The position numbers were made by a program, and so were the translations under genes. Below are positions 33,301 to 45,900 of a DNA stretch of 64,000 bases, piece by piece. The number at the start of each line of letters is the position of its first letter. The first letter of the stretch is position 1. The notes below the pieces were generated by a model. It made no database searches. It had not been told where the DNA came from and was given only the letters and a program-made list of their open reading frames with translations. The stretch covers positions 2,046,001 to 2,110,000 of the forward strand of contig JAVTLE010000003.1 of NCBI GenBank assembly GCA_033439295.1, given 5' to 3'. The stretch comes from Deuterostichococcus epilithicus. Lineage: Eukaryota; Chlorophyta; Trebouxiophyceae; Prasiolales; Stichococcaceae.

Positions 33301-33547
33301 CAACGACACGACATGCCATATGAGTATACCTGCAGAATTGGCTATTGAGGGCCCGCAGCGTTTGCGCAAAATCGACCCGACGTGCATCCAGGTTATCCTT
33401 CTTCTGCGTATTTCGAGGATTTATGTATGGATTGCAGCATGCTCCGGCCCTCATAACATGCATGCAGCATGCAGTGTGCGCAGATTTACAACAGATTCCC
33501 ACCTTGCTAGCTGATTGCCAGCCGTTTCCGGCCCGTCTCTTGGCCAT
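30394..33547 (-). CDS. NUP50: Nup50/Nup2-like FG nucleoporin with Ran-binding domain
   Basis: Nuclear-pore basket protein assisting importin and Ran cycling. First exon 33547-33503 encodes MAKRRAGNGWQSASK, matching the Nup50 start; a second (about 33067-32998) encodes QQNREKPAELWTEGVEDY. A long exon (about 32930-31955) carries an acidic patch (DVIDEEEEGS) and at least ten FG motifs in Gly/Pro/Ala-rich sequence. A linker (about 31735-31555) precedes the Ran-binding domain: DILFRDSAKLYFQ, KKWNDRGRGNLTLRR, TPFLVFTMESG, RVLLNASLYKGL and FRMRSAEDSQKFYDAVTEH before the stop. Some middle exon borders are not resolved. The 428-codon frame on the opposite strand of the FG exon is a shadow caused by GC-rich codons. 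Confidence 0.88.
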
Positions 33548-33939
33548 GGCACTTCAAATCAAATCAGCTGCACTGTTGCACAGACCCCGCCTGCAATCGC
33601 ACTGATGTTTCCGATCCAAGATGCACTTGCGGCTGTATGTACAGCCGCTGGAGGGCCGAGTGATCTTGAGAAGATCTGATCAAGATACGTGCCTAATAAC
33701 GCGGATGCGGGAGTGCCCCAGAGCCAGGCACAGTGGGGCTCAAGAAGCGATGATGGAGGGGGGTCGGAACACAATCTTTAACCGAGCTCTTTCATCACCT
33801 CTTCCCCGCGCACGTGGACTGTCCACATCAGCAGCTGGATTGCGCCTCCCCCGATTTCAGGCTGCATTTTGCGATTTCCACGTGCTAGAACCCAATCAAA
33901 GCTGCTCTAAAAGCTTCTCAAAGGCTGCCTTTCGCGGGG
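33548..33939. other. Divergent promoter region
   Basis: Lies between the Nup50-like gene (minus) and the SERBP1-like gene (plus). A short plus-strand frame from 33605 (MFPIQDALAAVC) ends after 24 codons and is probably chance. Confidence 0.45.
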
Positions 33940-34655
33940 ATGGACACTGAGGCCAATGCCAACAAAGCCCAGGCGCACATAGACGCTGTTGCGAAAGCGA
34001 AGAATGAGCGTCTAGACCGCCACTCAGGCAAGTCCCGGCTGCCTCTCTGTGTCGGTCGCGCTGTTTCTCCTCTTTCGGAGTCCGTGAGCCTGCTGCTGCG
34101 CCAGATCGCATTGGAGGAGGAGGCTGACTGATCGATCGAAGTGTTGCTCGTCTGACGTGCCTGTCCTGGTGCAATGTCGCAACCTTGAGCCGTGCAACCA
34201 GATCACAGTGATGGAAGATCGCATGGTTCCAGTGATCTCCATGTCGGAGCTGGTGCAGCCCACTGAGGCGGAACTCTGTTGTGCGCAGGCGCCGGTGTGC
34301 GCGGCTCCCCGAAGAAGGGCGGTGCCGGCAAGGGCGGCTGGGGGAGGTGGGTCAGTCAACCAGATTCCTGCTGAACCCGGGCTCGGGTGCCTTCTGTACA
34401 CCAAACGCTCGGTGCTCCAAGTTTCTTTGGTGTCGGCAAAATGGCAGCTGTGAAGTGTCGACGGGCAGTGCGTGTGTGTTGCATCAGCTGTCAGGCAGAG
34501 GCTCCAGCTTCTTCAAACACTTTGCCCGTGGCTCCAAGGCTTTGAATTCTATGTGCAGCTACAAAGACGATATTGAGGATGCGCGGCAGGCAGGCATTGA
34601 TGCCGCTGAGGAGGCAAAGGAGGACACTGTCGAGCCCAAGATCCAGGAGGACTGA
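33940..34655 (+). CDS. Small SERBP1/Stm1-like (HABP4_PAI-RBP1) protein
   Basis: Three exons (33940-34027, 34289-34346, 34559-34655) sum to 243 nt, 80 aa. The sequence is the core of the hyaluronan/mRNA-binding HABP4_PAI-RBP1 motif: KNERLDRHSGAGVRG then KKGGAGKGGWGSYKDDIEDA, with an acidic tail. Family members such as Stm1 and SERBP1 bind the 40S/80S ribosome and protect idle ribosomes; they are normally several hundred residues, so this is a minimal version. The first intron has a GC donor (CAG|GCAAGT). The second donor was chosen because it gives the conserved WGS. The small helical N-terminus begins MDTEANANKAQAH. Confidence 0.88.
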
Positions 34656-35140
34656 AACCGCCCTGCAGCACTTAGCATAACCAAACCAGCCGGGAGGCTT
34701 CAATGTGGCCGGCATGCATGGCAGGCGTGCTCCTGCCGGACGTAGCTGCCAGCGGCAGGGAGTTGCTGACCAGGCGCCATGGATGACATGACGGCAAGAA
34801 ATGATTGAGCCGCACTGTGAACCGAGGACGTCGATGCGTCAGTGCCGTCTCGAAGGCACACTCTGATTGCAAAACGCTCGTGCACAGTCAGGGCGCTGTG
34901 ATGCCTTGCTGCTCCGGGATAGTGGCTTCACCGTGTGTCAATGCTGAGGCATTTGGATGTAACGAGAACTGTCGGCGTCAGTGCAACGAGTTAGATCTTC
35001 ACTCACTGAAGCAGTCTTCAAGGTTGCACGGCCACAGTGCATCGGTCTCAGAACCTGGCGACTGATATTTTGCAACAAGTGAACCCCCCGACTTTGACAG
35101 ATTTCAAGTGAGTCCCCATGAACCAGGCATGTGCAGTCAT
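34656..35140. other. Convergent 3' UTRs
   Basis: Between the SERBP1-like gene and the dehydrogenase. TGTAA at 34958-34962 is a likely poly(A) signal for the former, about 300 nt after its stop. Confidence 0.45.
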
Positions 35141-37594
35141 CTAGTCCTTGAGCACGCGAGCAATGCCCTTGGCACTTGCTTGCAATGTCGCCCACACGAT
35201 GATCTCGCCGATCTGGACGTGCGCCGGCCTGCAGTGGCGCAGCACAGGACGTGAATACCTCTTTACGAAGGGATTCACACAACCTGCCGCCTCAGGGCAC
35301 AAGGACATGGAACTGCTGACTGTGGCCAGATGATGCTCCTCAAGCTCTTACAAGCAGTTCATCGCACAGCGGTCCATTGCTATAAGACACAGCATCGACG
35401 ACACGCTCTGAGAGAGTGGAATCAAGATGCTGGCGTGCGCACCGTGTGACAGCGTACAGCACATTGTCGGCGACGTCTGCTCCGTTCAGGGGAACAATGC
35501 CCTGGTACACCGCATCTGCCTGCATGAAGAGATCTGCAACTTCAGGCATATGGCAACAGCGGCGTCCGAATGTGCACTTCCCTCTGCCGCTTTGAAGGCC
35601 CTCCTGTGCTGGCTCAGCTGGGCGCTGTGCAGACTGGTGTGTGTCATGCGCCCCACACCGCTGCAGCCAACCAGCAGGCATAACAAGGCAACTTGACATC
35701 CTCGGTTTCTGCTCAGATTGCGGGTCACAGCCCCTGCCCGCACGCACCTTTGCCGCATCGCCGCCGAATCGCACGTTGCTGAACTCGGTTCGCACAGCAC
35801 CCGGCGAAACGGCCGTCACCCGCACATTGCTGGAGGCTATCAGATCATGCCGCGAGGCGGTCGTCAGCGCGTCCACCGCAAACTGCAGAGAGGTTCTGAA
35901 CAGTTGCCGCCGGGCAGGCCGAGTGGGCTCTGCTTGCACAGGCAGATCAGCAGACAGGGCGTCCGACATCAGCCAGGCAGGGCAGCAGGTGGGAGCCGAG
36001 GAGCAGATGCTGGCAGTAGGGGGCTTGCCTTCGTGGCGCAGTACATCGCGCCGCCTGCGATGGGAACAGACACTATCAAGATCAAACCCCGTCACAAAAT
36101 GTGGACTGGAGCGGCGAAAGCCGGTTGCACGAGTTCATCTACCTGGAAGGACAAAGGGAAGGTGTTGCACAATCTCATGCGATGAGGGATCCTCGCATGA
36201 GATAACGCCAACCTGCATAGGCCTCATGCCCGGCCACGGAGCTGATGTTCACGATGTGGCCCCGGTTGCGGGCCACCATTCCAGGCGCAAAAGTGCGGGT
36301 GAACACGGCGACGCCCGCCACGTTGGTCTGCAGCATGGTGTGCATGTCCTGCAGTCGCGACAGACGGCTCGCTCACCCCCAAGCACCTGCCGCGCATCTG
36401 GCATCTGTATAATCTGCAGCCAGCCACGGGTGGTCCTGCGGCCGACTCGCAGCCTGCGCTCTGCCGCTCACATGCACATCACGCCTTGCCACGGAGGACT
36501 CTGGAGCGCGTCCTGGAACCATCTTGCAGGACGATTGCAGACCCGCATTGATGCTGCTTTCAGTGCTTCCATGTGTTTACGATACTCGATGCATGACGAA
36601 CGAAGGCAGACTCACCTCGATGCTGAGCTCGGTGACGGGCGCTGTGCCAAGAGCCAATCCCGCGTTGTTCACCAGGATATCCACCTCTGACCACTCTGCC
36701 GGCAGCCGCACTGGCAGGCTGGTTATGGCTTCCGTGTCCCGCACATCTAGCGTCTCGGTGAAGACCGGCACCTGTAGGAAGCACGGACGTTCACAACCTT
36801 GTTTAAGGTTCCTGCTTCCAGTGTGCTAGCACACGCTGCGTGAAGCACAATGATTGCTATGACTGGCTTCGCTACAGCCTCCTGCTGTACCGCTCGCTGC
36901 TTGACGCCAACCTACTCTTCTCCGCGCGTCAAAGCTGCCGAATGCTGCAGGATGCGGCCGCACGGTGTCAGCACATTTATAGGCTTAGAATGCACCTTGT
37001 ACTTGGCCTCCAGCGTCTCCTTGAGGCTCTGCAGCCGCTCCGTCCGCCGCGCCACCAGCACCAGCTTGCAGCCCGCCTCCGCGAAGCGACGCGCGCACGC
37101 CTCGCCGATGCCACTGCTGGCGCCTGATGCAGGAGTAAGGGCAGCCTCAACCTCTATCGGCGAACGGACACTCGGACTTTAGACTTATCACACCCAGAGC
37201 CGGGCGCTACAAACCTCATGAGGGTTGACGGTGCATGCTGCCCAAGCCCTTTGCGCATAAGCCTCAGCTTTGTGCACGAGTAGGCCATTCCACGACGATT
37301 CAAAGCTAAGAGCTTGTAATCAGGATGGTTATCAGATTGCTGCTCGGGAACATCGTCCTCTCAGCTTGTAGTGCGCAGGCACAAACACCAGGAACACTAC
37401 ATCAGAATGACGGCGTTTCAGGGCACGTCAGGCCGCACACAATTGCATTGTGCTTCTGAGGCTGCTCGAACGTCGTTGAAGCCAGACGCTGTATCTGGTC
37501 GCGCTGCACCACCCTCACGTGTTGAAGGAAAGGACCCACCTGTGATCAGCACCACCTGATTGGCGATCGACTGCGACGGATACAGCACGGACAT
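35141..37594 (-). CDS. Short-chain dehydrogenase, YdfG-like
   Basis: NAD(P)-dependent SDR oxidoreductase close to the YdfG / NADP-dependent 3-hydroxy-acid (serine) dehydrogenase group; substrate not deducible. Eight exons (37594-37540, 37123-36996, 36771-36616, 36348-36213, 36054-36029, 35882-35748, 35519-35443, 35228-35141) sum to 801 nt, 266 aa. Visible: cofactor motif TGASSGIGEACARRFAEAG, basic ARRTER after the second strand (favouring NADP), DVRD, NNAG, catalytic Ser in NISSVAGHEAY, catalytic Tyr/Lys in YCATK, SPGAVRTEFSNVRF, and the family ending RPAHVQIGEIIVWATLQ. The YCATK exon is only 26 nt and has a GC donor (AAG|GCAAGC). No transit peptide seen. Confidence 0.93.
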
Positions 37595-37782
37595 GATGGC
37601 GGCAAAAGGGGGCAGGCTGGCACTGGTGACAACCGAGTGACTGGAGCTTTTGACAGTGGGGCTGCTGCTTCACGCTGATGACTAACGCATGACTACACTG
37701 CACCTGTGGGCACGTGCTCTGCTATTCTCAACCGTCTTCCAACTGGCTCAAGGTATACATCTATTCATACGAAAACTCAAAG

Positions 37783-37787
37783 TTACA
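37783..37787 (-). terminator. Likely TGTAA poly(A) signal
   Basis: Lies about 47 nt after the stop of the first P450 gene on its strand. TGTAA is the known chlorophyte signal. Confidence 0.45.
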
Positions 37788-37833
37788 TCATATGAGATGT
37801 TTTCTGGGTCAAATGTGCCGCCGACTCAAGTCT

Positions 37834-40800
37834 CAGGCCCGCGGCCGGCACAGCATGCGCAGCCCGCGCCCTGGCTGCAGTGTTATGGCCATGTGCTCCG
37901 CCGCCCGCACGCCCTCGTAGCCGCCCATCTGCATGCCCGGCAGCATGGCGAACGATGTCACACCCACTGCCTGTCAGATATACCAACGCGCTATGGAGCG
38001 TAGCGTTGACATCGGGGCATCAAGGCAGGCTGCAGAAACAAACGGCATGGTTTGGATGCCATGTCCTCACGTCTGGCGCCAGGTCGAAGTGGAAGTGGCC
38101 GAGCAGCGTAGCGACCACTGTCGTGTAGTTCATCTTGGCCTGCGCAAGGCGCAATACGACGTAAAGGCCTGCAAGTACCACGCTTGCCATGGGCTCTGCA
38201 GCGCTCGGGTTGCGTAGCCCTGTAGTTTGATGCCGTGCAAGATTACTCGTCCAGCTACGCAGCCAAGACAGGTGTGCTGCGAGCTGTGCAGTGCTCCGGT
38301 CGTGCAGCCCTCCATGGCAGCTGTGCAAGGCGATCAGGTCGCACCAGTGCCTGCCCGATGCAGTCGCGGCGGCCGTCGCTGAAGGGGATGAAGCGCTTCA
38401 GCTTTGCGCTGTCCTGTTGGTGAACGAGGGCATATGCTTTGGCAAGCAGGAAAAAGAATGCTAGTCGTAGGATGAACTGGAGATTCATATCCTGTTGTGC
38501 TGCTATGCGTGCATTGTCAGGCATGACGCTCCCCGCCACTGGCCGGAGAAGCAAGCTGCCACACATAGCCAAAGCAACCTGCCCCTGACAGAGTGCCCAC
38601 CTTGCTTCTGCTGATGTTCAGCTCGTAGCTGCGTGCTTTGCCGCCCACATCGCCAACACCGCCGCCGCCGTCCACTGCCTGCTGCTCGCTGCCGGCGCCG
38701 CCCGCCTGCTCGTCGCCGGCCGCCGCAGACTGGCTATAATCTGCCCCGGGCTCCAGCCAGCGGTCCGGCTTGAAGCTGCTGGCATCGGGCCACACCGCGT
38801 CACTGTTGTGGATGGTGATCAGCGGCGTCCACAGCGCCGTGCCCGCCGGGATATGGTACCTGCGGCCGAGTTTGTAGATGGCATGCTGGGGACATCCCGT
38901 TCTGACCGAGACGCAGAGAGCCAAGGCACAATCGTGCCAGGTCAGAGTCAGGAGATTCAAAAGCGCGAGCGACGGGAGCCCTTCGTGTCTTCGAATGCCG
39001 GGGCTGCAGTCTGTCGCAGGTGCGACACAGCCGTCCAGAGATGCGGAATGCTGGAGTCGCAGAAGCAGATGGGAAGAACCGCGCACTTGCCGCCGCCCAG
39101 GGTGCAGTCCTTCCTGCACACGCGAACTGTGCCGCTGCCCACAGCCGGGTTCATCCGCATGCTCTCCTGCGGCGGCCACAACTGGGGGTGTATGATAAAC
39201 AACTTATACAACTCTTGCACATCCTCTCTTGCGGAGGCCACAAGGACACCTGCGGAATTGTTGCGAGGTGCAGTTGTCTGCACAATCTGCTATGACTCCT
39301 GCTCGACTCGCTATCGCACCTGCATCCAGACTGCTTGCCTCTGCTGGAGGAACAGGAATGGACAACTGGAAATGACTCGTGTGAGTACTGTGCTCGAACA
39401 GCTAATGGTCAAGCAGGGGATCTGTCAAAAGACGCTGTGCATGCCTTGATGGCGGCGCCCAGGTAGGTCAGGCCTGCCAGGTCGTCATGCTGCAGCGGCC
39501 GCGGACGCGGCTGCTGCGGCGTCGCCAGCAAACCCACGGCGGCGAGCTCCGCTGCGATCTTGGCCTCCACCTCCGGGTGCGTCGAGATGAAGAACAGGGC
39601 CCACGAAATGGTGTGCGCAGTCGTATCGCTGCCGGCAAAAAAAACATGCCTGCGGTGCATGCGGACCTGCAGGCTTTCACTGGCAAGCCGAGCCGGCGAT
39701 GAGCTGAACGTCACTGCACACAACATGCTCTACTTCGGCTGCGCGGTGTGGGACAACAGGCAAGCACACCATGCGGGCATGCCTCATGTGTACAGGTGAC
39801 ACGCTCGAGACCGGGCTGGCCTCTGACGCCGCGCAGGGCCCTTGTGCAATGGGCAGGCGGAACCGCACCGATGTGCGGCAGCAGCCGAGCGTCCGGCAGC
39901 CGTTGCCCGGTCGCGGGGTCCTGCAGCCGCAGCATGTATGCGCCCACGCTCTGGTCGCCCTCTGGCGGCGAGTCGCCTTTCCGCTGTCGCATGCCCGCCA
40001 GCAGCCCCGCCATGATACCTTGGAAGCGGCTGAACGTCTTGGCCGCCCGCCGCCCCTCCTGCGGCATTCACCAGATCAACTACCAAGTGAATGCTGTTTG
40101 CGAAGGCACAACGGAGCAGGTGCCGCCTGCGGGACAACAGATCCTGCGTGGTGTCACCTGCTTCGCCTGCATCATCCTGCATTGTCCCGCCTGCTGATCT
40201 GTAGCACTCGCCGCAACACGAGCAACCCCGAGGCTGGCGCAATGAAAGGACGAAGTTCCGGGTTCCCAGAGTCGGGAAACGCACAGCGGTCAGCCACCAG
40301 ACCCACTCCCGTGTGGGGTCGTTCAGCCGCCGCTCGACCTCCGCCTCAGCCTCCTGTAAGACTGTTGTCAACTGCGCCAGCTCGCCGTCTCCAAACCGCC
40401 TGCGCATGCGCCAAAATTAGCTGTGGCGGTCAAAGATACTCCATATCGAGACCTTGTGGGAGCCTGGAGGTCACAGCTGTCATGCACACGACTGATGAAG
40501 AGGTAAGACAGGGAGCCCATAGCGCATAGCTTCGCGTCATAGCGAAGTGCCCTTTGTTGATGTGCCAGCGCATCGACACATGCACAAGCATAAACTGCGA
40601 GGCGGTCAGGGGTCTCACTTCACAGCGCCAAAGTCGGTTTCGAAGGCGAAGCCGGATATGACGTCCATCGTCTCGCACAGGCACGCCTGTGTCACGTGTG
40701 GACGGGTTTTGTGAGGTTTGCGTCAGGGAGCTGAGGCCTGACAAGAAGACAAGACGAGCTGGCTATGTCAGCACAGCAAAGCTGGAAAATATACAGCACA

Positions 40801-41991
40801 GCAGATGCCCAAGGCGCAAACCTCATCTAGGTCGACTGCTTCGTCCGGGCTCCGCTGCTGCAGGATGCTGATCAGCTCCGCGCACGCGGCGGCAGTGTAC
40901 TTGAAGCCGGCTCTGTGCCACGAGTGAACTGGGTTTGGACTAGCATGAACAATCGATCAGTTGTGCTGCTGCAATTTGCTGCGCAGGCGCCCGGCTCGGG
41001 GTTTTTCAACCACATGTGAGATGGTAGCGTGGGCCAGGCACTTTGACTGCGGCGCCATGATCGATGCCTATGACCGCCTGCGCCCGTTCCTGTGGCACAC
41101 AAGCACCGATTCTCACCTGATATTGGCAGGGCTGAACGCAGGCGCGAGGCCTTTCCGAAAGACGCGCCACCATTCGTCCGTGAGGCCGCTCACAAGGTCG
41201 GGGTATTTACCGCCCTCTGACATCATCTATGAAACAGGTGCACACACTCAGACTGAAATAGCACTACACATGTCACGAGATGCACCTAGTTGATTATCTG
41301 ATGGCCACCAAGCATCACCTGGGATACTGCTCCGTAAATTTCTGGCACTTTGTCGAAGTCCCGCGCATGCAGCACCTCAGCCACGACCGCTGGATCTGAT
41401 ATGACCAGCGCCTGCAGGGTGATTGGCATGTGCGGAACAGCAGCAATGGTCCAGCAATGAAGATTCGAGCGTGGCAATGCATGCTCAGCAAAGTTGATGA
41501 AACAATGCACGCACGTCGAGCCATGCCAGGCGGATGTGGAATATTTGGCCATAGCGATTTGTCCAGTCGAGGACCACTCGGTGGCGGCTTGGCACCCAAG
41601 ACGTTTCTGGCAGGTTGCCTGCAATCAACGCGCGACATCCGCAAGTCTTTATGTTGAAGGCTTTGTTGCAGCATTGCCGTCTCTAGGAGCGGCCCAATGC
41701 ACGGCAGACGCATGTGAACTCCGAGGCAGTAATACAAGACGGCGTTCATGTGGCACTGTTACGTATGGCGTCTCTTCCAAGATCCAGCATACCAAGCAGG
41801 ACGTTTGACGGTGGGGGCCCTTTGAACTGTCGCCGCAGAGCGGCGCCGCGCCGCAGGATGCTGTAGAGCCTCCTGGAGGTCTCAGCGACTGCCAAGACGA
41901 CAATCATGCATACTGAGGCGGTCAACACGCTGTGGATCGCAGCAAGGGACTGCATGACACCGAAAAGCGCTATTCCCGTACAAAGCTGCAC
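37834..41991 (-). CDS. Cytochrome P450, copy 1
   Basis: Haem-thiolate monooxygenase with an N-terminal membrane anchor (TASVCMIVVLAVAET) followed by basic RRLYSILRRG. Traceable parts in order: VISDPAVVAEVLHARDFDK, DEWWRVFRKGLAPAF, RAGFKYTAAACAEL, ETMDVISGFAFETDFGAV, EVERRLNDPTREWVWW, MAGLLAGMRQRKGD, I-helix FFAGSDTTAHT (about 39610-39655), PEVEAKIAAEL, the ExxR as ESMRMNPAVG (about 39140-39170), PDRWLEPGADY and the haem loop PFSDGRRDCIGQAL (38345-38400), ending MLCRPRA. Exon borders were not all fixed. An acidic Gly/Gln/Ala insert after the PERF-type motif is unusual. The neighbouring P450 has the same layout and the same insert position. The family cannot be named from motifs alone. Confidence 0.9.
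39224..39246 (-). repeat. Intronic copy of P450 ExxR-exon acceptor
   Basis: Resembles 39164-39186, the acceptor and first codons of the exon encoding ESMRMN. It lies upstream in the intron. Confidence 0.55.
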
Positions 41992-42902
41992 TCATTGAGA
42001 CATACAAGCTAAAGAAAGCTAGAGGAACTAACTTGGGGGTGCATAACGTCGCAAAGCGCAAGGAGCACTTTGTTTGCCACTTTCCTTGCTCGATCACCAC
42101 ACATTCGCGGAAAGAAGGCCGACACACTTGAACCTCCGACATCAGGTGGATGAGGTGAAGCGAAAACCACGCTGGCGCCAGCTGGCATTCTGCTGGCAGG
42201 CAGCCTCGGAGTGGCCAACCGGTCTTCAGCTGCGTAAACACACCCGGGAAAGGCTGCAGTGCATGAGCAGATGCACGTGTGGCGGCAGCGATCAGCCGCC
42301 TGCCCAGCGAATTTCGCCAGCCAGCGTGCATGTGTGGCGGAGTGACAGTGTCGGTGGCACCACCTGATGATGGTGATGCCAATCAGACGGACGACAGAAC
42401 GCCACTCTGTGGCGTCATGGATTCGGTCGATCACCTCTGGAGACTGCCTGAACACTACCCCCGCTTGCATCGTGGACTGTGCCGGACACCTCAAGCCCGC
42501 CGCCGCCGCCGCCGCAGTCATGTAAATGGTGGCCATTCACAGAAGGCAGCGACAATGCAGCAATAATGCATGCAGCCGCAGTGCGATCTCAGTAGCGCTT
42601 CCTTCGACGCCTTACGAGGACGTTGCTGAATACTTGCGGCGACCTTTCGCCTGCTGCATGGCGCCCCCGGTCAATCAATCTCTTCACTTGACTGCAAGGT
42701 TTCTAGCAGCTTCGATGATGGGCTGATCACTGCTCGATGCCCAGCAAGCTACGCAACGTTGTTCCACCGCATCATGCGCTGTTCACCACAAAATTCCACC
42801 AATGAAGCACCGCCTGTAGAAAGGGGTTGCCAAACAACGCAACAGTGACAGAGCACCGCTGCGGCCACGAGTCATCTGTATGATCTGGCCCTCCCCCTTG
42901 GT
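41992..42902. other. Intergenic between tandem P450 genes
   Basis: Promoter of P450 copy 1 and 3' UTR of copy 2. It contains a short GCC run at 42496-42514. No gene recognised. Confidence 0.45.
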
Positions 42903-45900
42903 TCACGCCCTCGGCCTGCAGCGCATGCGCAGCCCGCCGCCCGGCTGCAGCGTCATCGCCATGTGCTCCGCCGCCCGCACACCCTCATAGCCACCCATCT
43001 CCGGGGCAAGCTCGAAGTGGAACCGGCCAAGCAGCGTGGCCAGCAGTGCGGTGTAGTTCATCTTGGCCTGCAGCAGGTGCAAGATAGTGTCGTGACATGC
43101 TGCTGGCAGATGCACTGTGAAAGATCAGGAGATCCTGTTGCCATTGGATGAGGATGAATCAGTTCGACTACAGGTTTGCAGATTGTCGCACCAGTGCCTG
43201 CCCGATGCAGTCACGGCGGCCATCGCTGAAGGGGATGAACCGCTTCACCCTGGCGCTGTCCTGTGGTGAGATCGTGGTAAACGCTGTCAATCAGCAGCAG
43301 CATGCAGGCATGAGAAGACGCAGGGTCGAGGGGCGACAGCAAGCTGCGAGGCATGGCTGACGTGATGAAAGGTCCGCAGGCGCTTCACTGAGACTGGCAT
43401 GTTGGCGGCTCCTCTGGTGAGTGCACCATCTATGCACCTCTTGCCAGCATCATGTTGAAGACCGCAGCACAGCAACGCCCTTAGGTATAGGGAAGCGAGG
43501 GTCAAGGACTTGCTTCAATTCAGGTTAACAGCACCGACCTTGGCACGGCTGATGCCCATCTCAAAGGTGCGCGCCCTGCCGCCACCGGCCTGCCCCGTCT
43601 GCTGCCCCGACACGGCCGCCTCGCCATTTTCAACGCCGCCGCCTGCCGCCTGCTGCTGCATGCCCCCACGATCGCCGGCCGCCCGCTGCTGGCCCCCCGT
43701 GCCCGCCGCGCCGGCGGGCTGCTGCACATAATCCGCCCCCGGCTCCAGCCACCGCTCCGGCATGTACTTGCCCGAATCCGGCCACACCGCATCGGCGTTG
43801 TGGATGGTGTACAGCGGCGTCCACATGCCTGTTCCGGCGGGGATGCGGTACCTTGCAACAAGCGGACACTCCATCAGTCCCGCCACGCTATCCGCAGCAG
43901 GCTAGACACGCCATTCGCAGCAGGCTGCACATGCCATTTGCGACAGGCTACAAATGCAGTCTGACCGACAGACCAGGCTGCTGAACGTCAACCATAAATG
44001 TTGTATACCCCTTGCAGATCACCATCACCCGCCATAATATTCTGAGGACCCACGCAACAGAACACATGTTCTAGAGAACACCCCCAGTCAGGTGGCTGCA
44101 AACTTTGTTGTCGACCATCAACCGGTGTGCAAAAATGTGCAGCAGCTGCGCAAGGGTGAAGAGGGCGCGCACTTGCCGCCGCCCAGGGTGCAATCCTCCT
44201 TGCACACGCGGATGGTGGTGGTGCCGACGACGCTGTTCATGCGCATCGATTCCTGCAGGCAGCAGAGGACCGGCGATGGGCAAGGGTGCACGGCCCTCCT
44301 CACGGCGTGGTTTGCATGCTAGACTCGTGTAAAGTTACGCCCAGACATCAGGCAGCGGGAATCGGTGCTCCTCAAGCAGGGACCTCGACCGCATGGCCCA
44401 CAGTGCTGCTACCCCGTGCTCTGCGGCGGAGGGGTGCAGCTGCGCAGGTGAACCGCAACATCATCAAGCAGGAATGCTGCTTTTTCTGGTTGTTCTCTGC
44501 GCTGTTTCCAGTCGGCTATTTCCCGCAGCACCTTGATGGCGGCGCCCAGGTAGGTCAGGCCTGCGAGGTCGTCATGCTGCAGCGGCCGTGGCTGCGGCTG
44601 CTGCGGCGTTGCCAGCAGCCCCGCGGCGGCCAGCTCCGCCACGACCTTCGCCTCCACCTCGGGGTGCGTCGAGATGAAGAACCTGCGCGTACATCCAGGG
44701 TGACTGACTGCCGGAGCCCACAGAGCCCGTAACGCAGCACCAGCTTTGAAGGGCCTGAGAAGATCCGGATAGGTAGTGGGAAGCAAATGGCTCTTGACGA
44801 AGCACGATGCCAGGATCAGTTCAGCTGGATTGGGGTCACTGTGTGCACGACATTACATGGCCGCTGGAGAGAGAAACAGGAAAATAAGACAGCGCAGGGG
44901 CGGCGCACAGGGTCCACGCCATCGTGTGGCCTGTCGTGTCATGCCCCGCGAAGAAGATCATGCCAATGTGTGGCAGCAGCCGTGCGTCCGGCAGCGGTTG
45001 CTTGGTCTTAGGGTCCCGCAGCCGCAGCATGTGGGCGCCCAGGCTCTGGTCCGTCTCGGGAGGGTCATTCCCCTTGCCCCGCCGCATGTCCGTCAGCAGC
45101 CCCGCCATGACCGCCTGGAAGCGGCCGAAATGGGAGGCTGCGGCGCGGCCCTCCTGCGCGACCAAGGTTTAGGCTCAATCAAGGGCTCGGACACCGCTGC
45201 ATGTGCGCCAGCAGCCTTCCTGCGGGCAGGCCTCCTGCAGAGCAGGGGCATGATGCGGCGGCGCTGATTGCCTCGGGCACCTCTGGAGCCCCGCTGCAAT
45301 GCATGGTGCAGCGCCTGCCCGCGTTGACGAGGATCCAGAGGGTAGCAGCCGCAAATGCTCTCCGGAAAGCGGCACAGGCGATCAACATCTCGCAGTAGCT
45401 CATCCTGTCTCGGCATTGAATTCCGCAGTATTTGCCGGCCTCTGGGGGCAAGCCCTGCCTCTTCAGCCAGCCCGAGCCACAGGTGAGTAGAATTCCGCAC
45501 CGCAGTCATCCACCAGGTGAACTCCCGTGTCGGGTCCGATATTCGCCGCTCTACCTCCAGCTCAGCCGAATGCATGATGTCCATGAGCTCCGACATCTCG
45601 CCGTGCCTAAAGCGCCTAGGCGGCGGGCAAAGCCCTCGGGGTCACAAATGGGTGTCGGGGTTACATCGCCATGCTGTCTGGCCGCCAGGGTTTCTGCAGA
45701 CCGGGCGGCCTCTGAGCAGGCGGCATGGCGCACCCCATCCAAGGGTGCCGGCGCGGAACGCTGTGCACGCTCCCTGACAGTTTAAGTGCTTAAGAATTTT
45801 GCCCCTGGGAGGCAGGCCGCTGCACTGGCAGGGCAGGAGATGTCACAGATGCTGCTCACAGCACACACAGTACAAAATCCTCACTTGACGGCGCCAAAAT

